34,348 bases of DNA from Methylobacterium sp. E-065 (GCF_022829605.1 NZ_JAKSYD010000274.1:1-34348); one strand, 5' to 3'. Positions 24,029 to 33,043 are shown, counted from the stretch's first letter. Notes: generated by a model from the letters alone, not told the origin. A program made the numbers and translations.

Positions 24029-24437
24029 GGTGTCTCTCCGGGGGGTGGCAGCACCTGCGGATCCGCTCGGCGAGCGAACGACCGGGATGCCGTCCCTCAC
24101 GCGGTGATGCGAGGGTAGCGTCAGTCCAACCTGGGCCAACGCCGAATGTTGCGCCGCAGCAAGAAACGCGGGGCAGACCCGTGCCGACCGCCGCCATCGT
24201 CACAACCAGTCGCTGAGGCCAATCAGCGATAACTCGGCGGGGACATGCTCGCCGCCGGTCCGCTGAACGACGGGCGAGCGACCCAAAAGGCGAGCGGACG
24301 GCCTCATCCGCAGAAATTCTTCTTGGCCTTCGTGGGATCAAGCGACCCGTCGGTTGGTTGTCATCATGCTTAGCGCTCGACGGTGGATGGTCTTTCCCAC
24401 GGTTTTGAGCGCGATATTTTCCAACGGGATCATCGAA
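24029..24437. other. Divergent intergenic region before the alcohol dehydrogenase operon
   Basis: About 400 bases, more A/T-rich near 24320-24430 (AAATTCTTCTTGG, GATATTTTCC) than the rest, consistent with a promoter for the rightward metabolic operon. The leftward gene start at 24028 also needs a promoter here. A 42-codon frame starting at 24245 (ATG) has no protein-like features. I see no riboswitch or strong hairpin. Confidence 0.45.
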
Positions 24438-25616
24438 ATGAAGGCACTTACTTGGCAAGGTCGAGGCAAGATCTCGTGCGACACCGTGCCGGACCCGAAG
24501 ATCGAGCATGGTCGTGACGCCATCATCAAGGTGACCGCCTGCGCGATCTGCGGCTCGGACCTCCACCTCATGGGTGGCTTCATGCCCTCGATGGAGTGCG
24601 GCGACGTCCTCGGGCACGAGACCATGGGCGAGGTCATCGAGGTCGGACGGGACAACCAGAAGCTCAAGGTCGGCGACCGCATCGTGGTGCCCTTCACCAT
24701 CTGCTGCGGCGAGTGCCGCCAGTGCAAGTGGGGCAACTGGAGCTGCTGCGAGCGCACCAACCCGAACGGCGCGATGCAGGCCAAGGTCTTCGGCTATCCG
24801 CTCGCCGGACTGTTCGGCTTCTCGCACCTTACGGGCGGCATCCCCGGCGGCCAGGCCGAGTACCTGCGGGTGCCCTATGCCGACGTCGGCCCCATCGTGG
24901 TGCCCGAGGGTCTCACCGATGAGCAGGTGCTGTTCCTCAGCGACATCTTCCCCACCGCCTACCAGGCGGCCGAGCACTGCGACATCGGCCCGGAGGACAC
25001 CGTGGCGATCTGGGGCTGCGGTCCGGTCGGCGTGCTCGCGGTGAAATGCTGCCTGATGCTTGGCGCCAAGCGCGTCATTTCCATCGACAGCGTTCCCGAG
25101 CGCCTCGCGCTGGCTCGGGAAGCGGGCGCCGAGACCATCGACCTGTCCAACGAGAACGTGCAGGACACCCTCATGGAGATGACCCACGGACTCGGTCCGG
25201 ACTCGGTGATCGAGGCGGTCGGCATGGAGTCCCACGGGGCCGACACGACGCTGCAGAAGGTCTCCTCCGCCATCATGGAGCACACCGTCAGCCTGGAGCG
25301 TCCCTTCGCCCTCAATCAGGCCATCCTGGCCTGCCGCCCCGGCGGCAACGTCTCGATGCCAGGCGTCTTCGCGGGCCCCGTCGGTCCCGTCGCCCTCGGC
25401 ATCCTGATGAACAAGGGCCTGACCCTGAAGACCGGGCAGACCCACATGGTCCGCTACATGAAGCCGCTGATGGAGCGCATCCAGAACGGCGACATCGATC
25501 CGTCCTTCATCATCAGCCACCGCTCCACGAACCTGGAGGACGGCCCGGCCCTGTACGAGATGTTCCGGGACAAGAAGGACGCCTGCACGAAGGTGGTGTT
25601 CAAGCCGCACGGCTGA
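24438..25616 (+). CDS. Zinc-dependent alcohol dehydrogenase, FdhA-like
   Basis: A 392-residue medium-chain dehydrogenase. Catalytic zinc ligands: Cys38 in ACAICGSDLH and the GHE block of DVLGHETMGE (H60, E61). The structural zinc loop is intact (CCGECRQCKWGNWSCCER). The Rossmann motif is VAIWGCGPVGVLAVKCCLML, with Asp in VISIDSVPERLALA suggesting NAD preference. The extended form with the insert before the NAD domain (FGYPLAGLFGFSHLTGGIPGG) matches the glutathione-independent formaldehyde dehydrogenase/threonine-dehydrogenase-like branch. In a methylotroph, formaldehyde or another short alcohol or aldehyde would be a natural substrate, but this is inference. The ATG at 24438 starts MKALTWQGRG as in relatives. 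It heads a plus-strand run with cupin, HAD phosphatase and thioesterase genes. Confidence 0.9.
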   Translation: MKALTWQGRGKISCDTVPDPKIEHGRDAIIKVTACAICGSDLHLMGGFMPSMECGDVLGHETMGEVIEVGRDNQKLKVGDRIVVPFTICCGECRQCKWGNWSCCERTNPNGAMQAKVFGYPLAGLFGFSHLTGGIPGGQAEYLRVPYADVGPIVVPEGLTDEQVLFLSDIFPTAYQAAEHCDIGPEDTVAIWGCGPVGVLAVKCCLMLGAKRVISIDSVPERLALAREAGAETIDLSNENVQDTLMEMTHGLGPDSVIEAVGMESHGADTTLQKVSSAIMEHTVSLERPFALNQAILACRPGGNVSMPGVFAGPVGPVALGILMNKGLTLKTGQTHMVRYMKPLMERIQNGDIDPSFIISHRSTNLEDGPALYEMFRDKKDACTKVVFKPHG

Positions 25617-25694
25617 ACCGAAGACCGCGGGGGCGGTGCACATGCGCCAATCATGCCCGGCCCCGAACGAACGAAACGAGCGGGAGGAGACCGG

Positions 25695-26165
25695 ATGTCG
25701 AACTACGTTTTCGACGACAGCAACATCACCTGGCGGACGTTGGATTGGCTGCCGCACATCGCGTTCTTCGTCTACAAGGTCGACGAGGACAACCGCATCG
25801 TCGATGTCGTGTTCAAGTTCGCGTCGAACCGGAAGGTGATGCTCCATCGGCACAAGTGTCCCTACGTGACGCTCGTGATGCAGGGAGAGCTCCGGTTCTA
25901 CCGCGAGGACGGGACCCACAAGGAGACCCGACCTACCGGCAGCTTCGTCTCCGGGCCCGCGAACGGCGAACCGCACATGGAAGGCGGCGGCAACGAGGAC
26001 GCCATCGTGTTCTTCAGCAACCGCAACGTCGAGGATGCTCTCTACGAGTTCCTCGACGACGCGGGCAATCCGGTCCAGGTCCTCGGCATCGCCGACTTCA
26101 AGGCGCAGCTCGCCGAGCAGGTTTCGTCCGGGACCTACGCCAAGGTCGAGGGACGACCCGCCTGA
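25695..26165 (+). CDS. Single-domain cupin protein
   Basis: A 156-residue protein with one cupin barrel. Motif 1 reads LHRHKCPYVTLVMQGELRFY, with two His and a downstream Glu in the expected metal-binding order. Motif 2 is around GSFVSGPANGEPHMEGGGNEDAIV, with its His. The C-terminus is helical (VLGIADFKAQLAEQV). The layout resembles the small cupins annotated as acetylacetone-cleaving or dihydroxyacetophenone dioxygenase-like, or anti-sigma-factor-like cupins. A metal-dependent dioxygenase or a small-molecule sensor are both possible, and I cannot choose. The ATG at 25695 follows an excellent GGGAGGAGA. It is 78 bases after the alcohol dehydrogenase gene, probably in the same transcript. Confidence 0.8.
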   Translation: MSNYVFDDSNITWRTLDWLPHIAFFVYKVDEDNRIVDVVFKFASNRKVMLHRHKCPYVTLVMQGELRFYREDGTHKETRPTGSFVSGPANGEPHMEGGGNEDAIVFFSNRNVEDALYEFLDDAGNPVQVLGIADFKAQLAEQVSSGTYAKVEGRPA

Positions 26166-26294
26166 TCGATGCCGCCACTGCATCGGCCGGGCCCCGTTTC
26201 CGGCCCGCCGGCGGGCGCCATTCGCCTCGCATCGGTGAAGGACGGCAAGCTCCCGGATGTCCCTCGCCGCCCAACACAGACAGGAAAGCGACTG

Positions 26295-26969
26295 ATGCCC
26301 ACCGCAGTGATCTTCGACGTCGATGGCACCCTGATCGACTCGGTTCCCCAGCACGCCCGTGCCTGGCAGGACGCCTTCCGGGACTTCGGTTACGACATCC
26401 CGTTCGAGGATCTGCGCAGGCAGATCGGCAAGGGCGGGGACCTCCTGATGCCGGTGTTCCTGTCGGAGGCGGAGATCGCCGAGAAGGGCGACGCCCTGGA
26501 GGAGCACCGTTCGGGGATCCTGAAGGAGCGCTACCTGCCGACCATCAAGGGCCTGCCGCAGGTCCGGTCGCTCGTCGAACGCCTGCTGGCCGACGGCAAG
26601 CAACTCGCGCTAGCCTCCTCCGCCAAGGGCGATGAGCTCAAGACCTACAAGACGATCGCCGACATCGACGACCTCATCAACATCGAGACGTCGTCGGACG
26701 ACGCGGAGGAGAGCAAGCCGAACCCGGACATCTTCCAGGCCGCCCTGAAGCGCCTCGACGGCATCACGGCGCAGGACGCCGTCGTCGTCGGCGATACGCC
26801 CTACGATGCCGAGGCCGCCGGCAAGGCCGGCATCCGCACGATTGGGCTGCTCACGGGTGGATGGACGGCCGAGGAGCTCATGCAGGCCGGATGCATCGCG
26901 ACCTACAAGGACCCGGCCGACCTTCTCGCCCAGTACAACACCTCGCCACTGGTCGGGTCGCGGACCTGA
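26295..26969 (+). CDS. HAD-superfamily phosphatase (phosphoglycolate phosphatase/beta-PGM-like)
   Basis: A 224-residue HAD hydrolase, subfamily IA. Motif I is VIFDVDGTLIDS with nucleophile D8 and general acid D10. A helical cap follows (about 15-85). Motif II is LALASSAKGDEL, motif III is the Lys of EESKPNPDIF, and motif IV is VVVGDTPYDAEAAGKAG. The full catalytic set is present. The substrate is a small phosphate ester, likely phosphoglycolate or a sugar phosphate; it could clear a damaged metabolite linked to the upstream dehydrogenase. The ATG at 26295 follows AGGAAAG. The frame is open to 26169 but the extra residues are not conserved-looking. It lies 129 bases after the cupin gene and 24 before the thioesterase. 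Confidence 0.87.
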   Translation: MPTAVIFDVDGTLIDSVPQHARAWQDAFRDFGYDIPFEDLRRQIGKGGDLLMPVFLSEAEIAEKGDALEEHRSGILKERYLPTIKGLPQVRSLVERLLADGKQLALASSAKGDELKTYKTIADIDDLINIETSSDDAEESKPNPDIFQAALKRLDGITAQDAVVVGDTPYDAEAAGKAGIRTIGLLTGGWTAEELMQAGCIATYKDPADLLAQYNTSPLVGSRT

Positions 26970-26993
26970 TCGCACAAGGGTGGGGTGTCCGAC

Positions 26994-27398
26994 ATGACCG
27001 ATACGTTCCCGAGCGTCACCGATGGCCCGCACCTGCGCACCATCGCCATGCCGCGCGACACGAACGCCGCCGGCGCCATCTTCGGGGGCTGGACGGTGTC
27101 GCAGATGGATCTGGCGGGCGGCACCTTCGCCGCACAGCGCACCAAGGGCCGCGTGGCGACCGTCAGCATCGAAGCGATGCGCTTCCTCCGGCCGATTGCG
27201 GTCGGTGACGAGGTGAGTTGCTACTGTGCCCTGCAGGAAGAAGGCGAGACGTCGTTGGGCGTCAGGATCGAAGTCTGGGTCCGGGACCGTACCGGGAGCA
27301 ATCCAGAGAAGGTCACGGAAGGGGTCTTCACCTACGTGGCCCTGGACGAAGAGGGGAAGCCCCGGCAACCGGCCGACGACCGGGCCAGCGAGACCTGA
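26994..27398 (+). CDS. Acyl-CoA thioesterase, YciA-type hotdog fold
   Basis: A 134-residue hotdog-fold protein. The segment IAMPRDTNAAGAIFGGWTVSQMDLAGG carries the family active-site block, with Asp and Asn (DTN) and the Gly-Gly-Trp helix start; VATVSIEAMRFLRPIAVGDEV forms the central strand. YciA-type enzymes hydrolyse acyl-CoA to free acid plus CoA and so restrain CoA-ester accumulation. The ATG at 26994 gives MTDTFPSVTDG; an in-frame GTG at 26985 adds three residues. It follows the HAD gene by 24 bases and is likely co-transcribed. The C-terminal tail (EEGKPRQPADDRASET) is typical of alphaproteobacterial members. Chain-length specificity is unknown. Confidence 0.87.
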   Translation: MTDTFPSVTDGPHLRTIAMPRDTNAAGAIFGGWTVSQMDLAGGTFAAQRTKGRVATVSIEAMRFLRPIAVGDEVSCYCALQEEGETSLGVRIEVWVRDRTGSNPEKVTEGVFTYVALDEEGKPRQPADDRASET

Positions 27399-27523
27399 AG
27401 GCAGCCGCCGCCCTTACGCGACGGTCTCGTTCGAGAGATGCAGTGTGGCGATAAAGGCCCGCCGCCATCGTCTCGGGCACGTCGTTTCGGTGAACAACGG
27501 ATTCGGGGACCGATTGAATCGTC

Positions 27524-28804
27524 ATGGAAACCTATGTCGTCGTCGTCGCCGGGTTCGGTGTCCTGGTGCTTCTGACGGCATGGTTGCCGATGGTACTCCG
27601 GGCGCTGCCTCTTTCGCTTTCCATCTGCTGCGTCGGCATAGGTGCAGCCTAGTCGACCATCCCGGTCGTCGCGGAACTCACACCCCATCCCGGCTCCCAC
27701 GCCAAGCTGATTGAGCATGCCACCGAGGCCGTGGTCGTAATCTCGTTGATGGGAGCGGGCCTCAAAATCGACCGCCTGTTCGGTTGGCGAACTTGGTCGG
27801 TGACTTGGCGGCTCCTGGGCATTGGCATGCCGCTGACGATCCTCGCCTTGACCGTGCTGGGATCGACCCTGCTTGGGCTTGGTCTCGCGTCGGCACTGCT
27901 CCTCGCGTCGTCCCTGGCTCCGACGGATCCGGTCCTGGCATCCGACGTTCAGGTTGGTCATCCCGACGAGGACCATGAGGACGAGCCGCGGTTCGCCCTG
28001 ACCTCGGAGGCAGGGCTCAACGACGGCCTCGCCTTTCCCTTCGTGAACCTCGCCATTGGCCTCGCCGGTGGCGGTCTTGCCGGAATGTCGTGGTCGCATT
28101 GGCTTGCGGTCGACGTGCTCTGGAAGATCGCCGTGGGGGCCGTTTTCGGCGCGGCGGTCGGCCGAGCGTTGGGATGGCTGATGTTTCACCTGCCCAACCT
28201 GTCGAAGCTATCCCGCACCGGAGACGGCTTCGTGGCGCTCGGCGTGACCTGCATCGCCTATGGATGCGTCCAGGTTCTCGACGGATACGGTTTCGTCGGC
28301 GTGTTCGCGGCGGCCCTTGCGCTGCGTGCATCAAGTCGCGGCCATGAATACCATCGCAAGATGCACGACTACGCCGAGGAGCTCGAACGCCTTCTGATGA
28401 TGGTGCTGCTCATCGGGTTCGGGGCGGTGCTTGTCAGCGGCGGGCTGCTCCGTGCCCTGACCTGGCCGGCGGTTGCCTTCGGCCTGCTCGCGCTTCTCGT
28501 CGCGCGACCCTTGTGTTGTTGGGTCGGACTGCTCGGAAGCGGGCGATCCACCGAGGACCGTGCCGTCGTGAGCTTCTTCGGTATCCGTGGGTTGGGAACG
28601 GTCTACTACCTCGCGTTCGCAACCGGTCATGCCGCCTTCGAGGAGACGGATCTCCTTTGGGCCACGGCCGGGCTGACGGTGCTCATCTCGATCCTCCTGC
28701 ACGGCGTTACCGTCACGCCGGTCCTTCGCGCCCTCGACCGTAGGATGGGACGGGACACGGAGAGCGCGCAGCTGGACCTGACCCTCCCCAAACCGATGGC
28801 GTAA
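27524..28804 (+). pseudogene. NhaP-like cation/proton antiporter interrupted by an in-frame amber codon
   Basis: Reading from the ATG at 27524 gives a hydrophobic helix (METYVVVVAGFGVLVLL) and then CCVGIGAA followed by TAG at codon 43 (27650-27652). The same frame goes on without another stop to 28804 as a CPA1-type antiporter: LMGAGLKIDRLFGW, the SLAPTDPVLASDVQVG block with the transport Asp pair, ALTSEAGLNDGLAFPFV, and FFGIRGLGTVYYLAFA. Total length would be about 426 residues, normal for NhaP-like proteins that exchange Na+ or K+ for H+. The upstream part is homologous-looking, so the stop is an interruption, not the true boundary. Translation from GTG 27731 or ATG 27752 would lose the first helices. 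It could be a pseudogene, amber readthrough, or a sequencing error. Confidence 0.75.
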
Positions 28805-28810
28805 GCGATC

Positions 28811-28827
28811 GGCGAGCGTAGCTCGCC
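28811..28827 (+). terminator. Short hairpin after the antiporter gene
   Basis: GGCGAGC (28811-28817) pairs with GCTCGCC (28821-28827) across a GTA loop, starting seven bases after the antiporter stop and followed by TCTT. It is a weak terminator candidate lying before the hybrid-kinase gene. Confidence 0.4.
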
Positions 28828-29000
28828 TCTTGCAGGCACCGTCGCCTTCGCGGTCGAGAGGCGGGATTGAAAGCGGTCGGTCATCGAGCCGGCAACCACC
28901 GTGACGACACCGTGTTGTTGATGGCACCCAGCGGTCAGCAACGCGCCAATCCGCGGTCTGGCGTCGGCGAGCGCACAAGCCCCCGCCAACGAGCCGCAGC

Positions 29001-31976
29001 ATGACCGATCCGACGACGCCTCCGTCCGAGGTCGCCGATATCCGGCGTCTCGATGCCCTGCGGGACTACGACATCCTCGACACGCCTCCCGAGAAGGGGT
29101 TCGATGATATCGTGGAGCTGGCCCGCATGACCTGTGCCGCCCCGGTTGCCCTGGTGAGCCTGGTCACCGGCGACCGCCAATGGTTCAAGGCGAAGGCGGG
29201 CTTCGCCCCGTGCGAGACGTCCCTCGACAAGTCGGTGTGCGCGCATGTCCTGGGCGCACCGGACCTGCTGGTCATCCCGGACCTGACGCTGGACCCCCGC
29301 ACCCGCGAAAACCCCCTCGTCACGGGTGAGCCGTACCTGCGCTTCTACGCAGGGGCCCCGCTTCAGGCTGCGGGCGGCGAGAGGTTGGGTAGCCTGTGCG
29401 TGATCGACCTGGCGCCCCGGCCGGAAGGGCTCACCGAGCCTCAGGCGGGGGCTCTGCGGGCGCTCGCCGGGCAGGTGATGACCCAGATGGACCTGCGCCG
29501 TTCGGTGGCCGAGCGCGAGCGCATCCTCTCGGGGCAGGCGGCGTTGATCGCGCAGCAGAACGTCCTGATCGCGGCCCAGACCGCGGTCACCCGGGCGGCC
29601 GGGGACCGGAACGCGATCCTCGACGCACTCGTCGCAGACGTCATGGAGGCCGTCCCGCAGGCCGAGGGCGGGGTCATCGAGCTGCGCGAGGGGGACGAGC
29701 TCATCTACCGTTCGGGACGCGGTTCGCTCGCCGGACACGTCGGGTTGCGACTGCCCCTGGACGGCAGCCTTTCGGGTCATTGCCTGATGACGGGCAAGCC
29801 CGTGCTGTGTCCGGACGTGCTTCTCGATCCCCGGGTCAAGCGCGACGTCATCGCTCCCCTCGGGATGCGGTCGGCCATCTACGTCCCGGTCTCGCGGGGA
29901 CACGCGAACATCGGCGTCCTCAAGCTGCAATCGAGCCGACCGGACGCCTTCTCCGGGCGCGATCTCCGCACCGCGACCCTGTTCGCGGGCACCATCCCGG
30001 CCGGGCTGGCGGAGGCGGGGGAAGCGGAGGCGCGGCGCGGCATGCGCGCGAGCGAGGCGACCCTGCGAACGGTGATGGACACGCTGCCTGTCGGGGTGCT
30101 GATCGCCGAGGCCCCGTCCGGACACATCGTCGGCCACAACGCCCGCGTCGCCGCAATCCTCGGCCATGACGTGATGCCGACGACCGCTGGTGGGGGACCG
30201 GAACGCTGCGTCGGTTTCCACGCAGACGGACGCCGGGTCGGACCCGAGGATTGGCCGCTGCTGAAGCTCGCACGCCACGGAACCGGCGAGGGCGAGATTG
30301 AGGTGGATTACCAGCGCGGGGACGGGAGGCGCGCCTGGGTCGGGTTCTCCGGCGCACCGATGCATGATGCCGACGGTGGCCTCGTCGGGAGCGTCGTCGT
30401 CTCTGACATCGACGAGCGCAAGCGGGCCGAGCTCCTGCTTGAGGCCGCCAAGCACGCCGCGGAGGAAGCGAACAGGGCCAAGAGCGAGTTCCTCGCCAAC
30501 ATGAGCCACGAGTTGCGCACCCCGCTCTCGGCGGTCATCGGCTACTCCGAGATGCTGCAGGAGGAGATGGAGGATCTCGGTCACGAGAACCTGCTCCCCG
30601 ACATGCGCAAGATCGAGGCGAACGCGCGCCACCTCCTCGGGCTGATCAACGACGTCCTCGACCTCTCGAAGATCGAGGCCGAACGGATGGAGACCTACGT
30701 CGAGGAATTCTCGGTCGAATCCGTCGTGCGCGACGTGGCATCCACCGTCGAGGCCCTGATCGACAAGAAGGGGAATGCGCTGACGCTCGATCTCCGCGAC
30801 GACCTCGGCGAGGCGCGCACCGACGTCACGAAGCTGCGCCAGTGCCTGATCAACCTCTTGAGCAATGCCGCCAAGTTCACGGAGGGCGGCAGGATCACCC
30901 TGTCGGTCGAGCGCACCCTACGCGAAGGAACGGACTGGCTGGACTTCCGGGTGACCGACACCGGCATCGGCATGACCCCGGAGCAGCAGGCGCGGCTGTT
31001 CGAACGATTCACCCAGGCCGACGCCTCGACCACCCGGAAGTTCGGGGGCACCGGCCTCGGACTGTCGATCACCCGCGCCTTCGCGACCATGCTCGGCGGC
31101 CAGATCTCCGTGGCCAGCCAGGAGGGGAGCGGCACCACCTTCACCGTAACGGTCCCGGCGCGCATCACGGGCACGAACGACGAGGAAACGTCGACGGCAA
31201 TCGACGAGGTCGCGGACGGGTCCGCCACCCAGGCGTCCGGCCTCGTCCTCGTGGTGGACGACGACCCAGCCACGCGGGACCTCGTGGCCCGCTTCCTGGA
31301 GCGAGACGGTTTCCGCGTCGCCGTCGCCCGGGATGGCAAGGAAGGCATCGAGCGGGCCCGAACCCTGAGGCCGCGGGTGATCCTACTCGACGTGACCATG
31401 CCGCGGATGGACGGCTGGTCGGTGCTGCGTACGCTTCGGGGCGATGCCGAACTCGGGAACACGCCCATCATCATGGTGACGGTGCTGGACGAGCAGAGCC
31501 TCGCCTTCTCCCTGGGCGCGACGGACTACCTGCAGAAGCCAGTGGATTGGGATGAGCTCCATGGGGTGATGGATCGCTTCCGCCCCCAGATCCACGAGGG
31601 ACCCCTGCTTGTCATCCACGACGACGCCGATACGCGGGAGCGGATGTCGACGCGGTTGTCGCGCGAAGGCTGGCGCGTCACCACGGCCGAGAATGGTCGG
31701 ATCGGCCTCGCGGCGGTGGCCGCGGAGCGTCCCTCCCTGATCCTGCTCGACCTGATGATGCCCGAGATGGACGGGTTCGCCTTTCTGAATGCGCTGCGGG
31801 CCAGGCCGGGATGTGGTTCGATCCCGGTTGTCGTCCTTACCGCCAAGGACGTCGACGGCGACGACCGGCGCCGCTTGGCCGGTCAGGCCGACCGCGTCCT
31901 CATGAAGGGACGTGTCGGCCTCGACGACCTGCCCGACCTCCTTCGACCGCTCGTCGCGTCGTCCCCGACGGATTGA
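29001..31976 (+). CDS. GAF-GAF-PAS hybrid histidine kinase with two C-terminal receivers
   Basis: A soluble 991-residue sensor. Order: GAF domain 1 (about 15-165, including VSLVTGDRQWFKAKAGF and FYAGAPLQAAGGERLGSLCV), GAF domain 2 (about 190-335), PAS (about 350-475), coiled coil, HisKA with H503 in FLANMSHELRTPL, and ATPase domain (N box NLLSNAAKF, G1 DTGIGM, G2 GTGLGLSI). Receiver 1 has D797 in VILLDVTMPRMDG and Lys in LQKPVDW; receiver 2 has D917 in LILLDLMMPEMDG. No DNA-binding output is present. GAF1 resembles the type seen in cytosolic kinases that sense light or small molecules, but a chromophore Cys cannot be assigned. The ATG at 29001 starts MTDPTTPPSE. It stands alone, about 200 bases after the antiporter. 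Response-regulator partner unknown. Confidence 0.92.
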   Translation: MTDPTTPPSEVADIRRLDALRDYDILDTPPEKGFDDIVELARMTCAAPVALVSLVTGDRQWFKAKAGFAPCETSLDKSVCAHVLGAPDLLVIPDLTLDPRTRENPLVTGEPYLRFYAGAPLQAAGGERLGSLCVIDLAPRPEGLTEPQAGALRALAGQVMTQMDLRRSVAERERILSGQAALIAQQNVLIAAQTAVTRAAGDRNAILDALVADVMEAVPQAEGGVIELREGDELIYRSGRGSLAGHVGLRLPLDGSLSGHCLMTGKPVLCPDVLLDPRVKRDVIAPLGMRSAIYVPVSRGHANIGVLKLQSSRPDAFSGRDLRTATLFAGTIPAGLAEAGEAEARRGMRASEATLRTVMDTLPVGVLIAEAPSGHIVGHNARVAAILGHDVMPTTAGGGPERCVGFHADGRRVGPEDWPLLKLARHGTGEGEIEVDYQRGDGRRAWVGFSGAPMHDADGGLVGSVVVSDIDERKRAELLLEAAKHAAEEANRAKSEFLANMSHELRTPLSAVIGYSEMLQEEMEDLGHENLLPDMRKIEANARHLLGLINDVLDLSKIEAERMETYVEEFSVESVVRDVASTVEALIDKKGNALTLDLRDDLGEARTDVTKLRQCLINLLSNAAKFTEGGRITLSVERTLREGTDWLDFRVTDTGIGMTPEQQARLFERFTQADASTTRKFGGTGLGLSITRAFATMLGGQISVASQEGSGTTFTVTVPARITGTNDEETSTAIDEVADGSATQASGLVLVVDDDPATRDLVARFLERDGFRVAVARDGKEGIERARTLRPRVILLDVTMPRMDGWSVLRTLRGDAELGNTPIIMVTVLDEQSLAFSLGATDYLQKPVDWDELHGVMDRFRPQIHEGPLLVIHDDADTRERMSTRLSREGWRVTTAENGRIGLAAVAAERPSLILLDLMMPEMDGFAFLNALRARPGCGSIPVVVLTAKDVDGDDRRRLAGQADRVLMKGRVGLDDLPDLLRPLVASSPTD

Positions 31977-32121
31977 TGCCTGCGCAAGATCCTGATCGGC
32001 TGATCGACACCGGCCGGACCCACGCATCCCGGAATTCGTAGCACGTAGCGGATCGCGTTACGCGGTATGCGTTACCCTCGGAGTCGCGCAGCTCTTGCAC
32101 GAGGCCCAGGTCGCCCCCGAC

Positions 32122-32973
32122 ATGTTCTCCCTCGTCCACGTCATCCTGCCCGTCTCGGAGCTCGCCCCCGCCGAGGCCATCCGCGCCTCGCTCGCGCCCT
32201 TCCAGCGCGGCGGCAAGGGCGACGTCCCGGACGACTGGCTGGCCTTCCACGACGAGACCGACGAGGTCCGCGCCCTCCACCGGACCGGGTTCACCTTCAC
32301 CCGGGAAGCGGGCCGCGGGACCCGGATCGAGGGCGAACCGTACGGGCATCTCGACATCGGGGCGATCAACGCCGAGATGACGCGCCGCGCCCTCGGACGC
32401 TGGCAGGTGCGCTTCGCGGACGCCGAGCCTGACCTCGACGCCTTCGTGGACGCCTACGTCCGGGACGTGGAGCGCCACCCGGTGACGGGAGGCTACGGGC
32501 GATGGCTCAACCCCCTCGGACGCTGGGATTGGTGGGACCTGGGCGGCCGCTTCGACGGGCGTATCCTCGGCGAACGCCGACGGCCCGGCGAACGCAGGAC
32601 CTCGTCCGTCTCGTCCGGCCCGAATACCGGTCGCACCATGCTCAGGAACGTCACCGACGCCCTGGCCGAAAGGCTCGGGTCCGAGCCTCCGGAGGACGTC
32701 GTCGTGGAGGCCGACGCCAACATCGAGATGGTCTCGCGCCTGGCGGAGGATGCCCAGGCCGGTGTCGCGAGCGCGTTCCCGGGCGCGATCCTGCTCCCGC
32801 CCGGTGCCATCGAGGACCGGCTCCGCTGGCTGCGGGCCTGGCCTGAGGTCGATCCGGTGGAGACCTTGGCGTGGCTAGACCTCCCGCACGGGGCGAACTG
32901 GGAGTCCATCGTCGTCGCGGCCTACCGGCGCTTCCCGGAGCACTGGGCCGCCGGAGTGGCATATCATCTCTGA
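32122..32973 (+). CDS. Conserved hypothetical protein, copy 2 of the duplicated 283-residue family
   Basis: Same length (283 residues) and same start (MFSLVHVILPVSELAPAEAI) as the gene at 16407. By eye about 22 residues differ, roughly 92% identity. About ten of the changes cluster near 243-266 (DPVETLAWLDLPHGANWES here against DPKETLDWFGLPEGAAWES). The central block with GRWDWWDLGGRFDGRI is unchanged, and the nucleotide identity there is nearly complete. The ATG at 32122 matches the start of copy 1; a TTG at 32095 is an unlikely alternative. The leader also shares an AGGTCG shortly before the ATG. It is followed within 50 bases by an IS630-type element. Both copies are intact, so both are probably expressed. 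Function unknown. Confidence 0.8.
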   Translation: MFSLVHVILPVSELAPAEAIRASLAPFQRGGKGDVPDDWLAFHDETDEVRALHRTGFTFTREAGRGTRIEGEPYGHLDIGAINAEMTRRALGRWQVRFADAEPDLDAFVDAYVRDVERHPVTGGYGRWLNPLGRWDWWDLGGRFDGRILGERRRPGERRTSSVSSGPNTGRTMLRNVTDALAERLGSEPPEDVVVEADANIEMVSRLAEDAQAGVASAFPGAILLPPGAIEDRLRWLRAWPEVDPVETLAWLDLPHGANWESIVVAAYRRFPEHWAAGVAYHL

Positions 32974-33015
32974 GACCGACGATCCGATCCGGACACCTAC
33001 CCCGGGACGTCCGGC

Positions 33016-33043
33016 TAGTGCAGTGACGCGGACGGAGGATTCA
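33016..33043 (+). repeat. Left terminal inverted repeat of the first IS630 element
   Basis: The 28 bases from 33016 match those from 34117 (right end of the second element, inverted in the element frame) at 23 of 28 positions by my alignment. They start with the TA target dinucleotide and mark the outer edge of the first element. Confidence 0.7.

Noticed and set aside
24245..24373. A 42-codon frame in the intergenic region before the dehydrogenase, with a G-rich stretch upstream
   Set aside because: The translation has no signal, membrane segment or repeat, and the length is within chance.
23883..26603. A 906-codon minus-strand frame opposite the dehydrogenase and cupin genes
   Set aside because: Its composition is His/Asp/Arg-rich with no recognisable domain, and it runs antisense to four well-supported genes.
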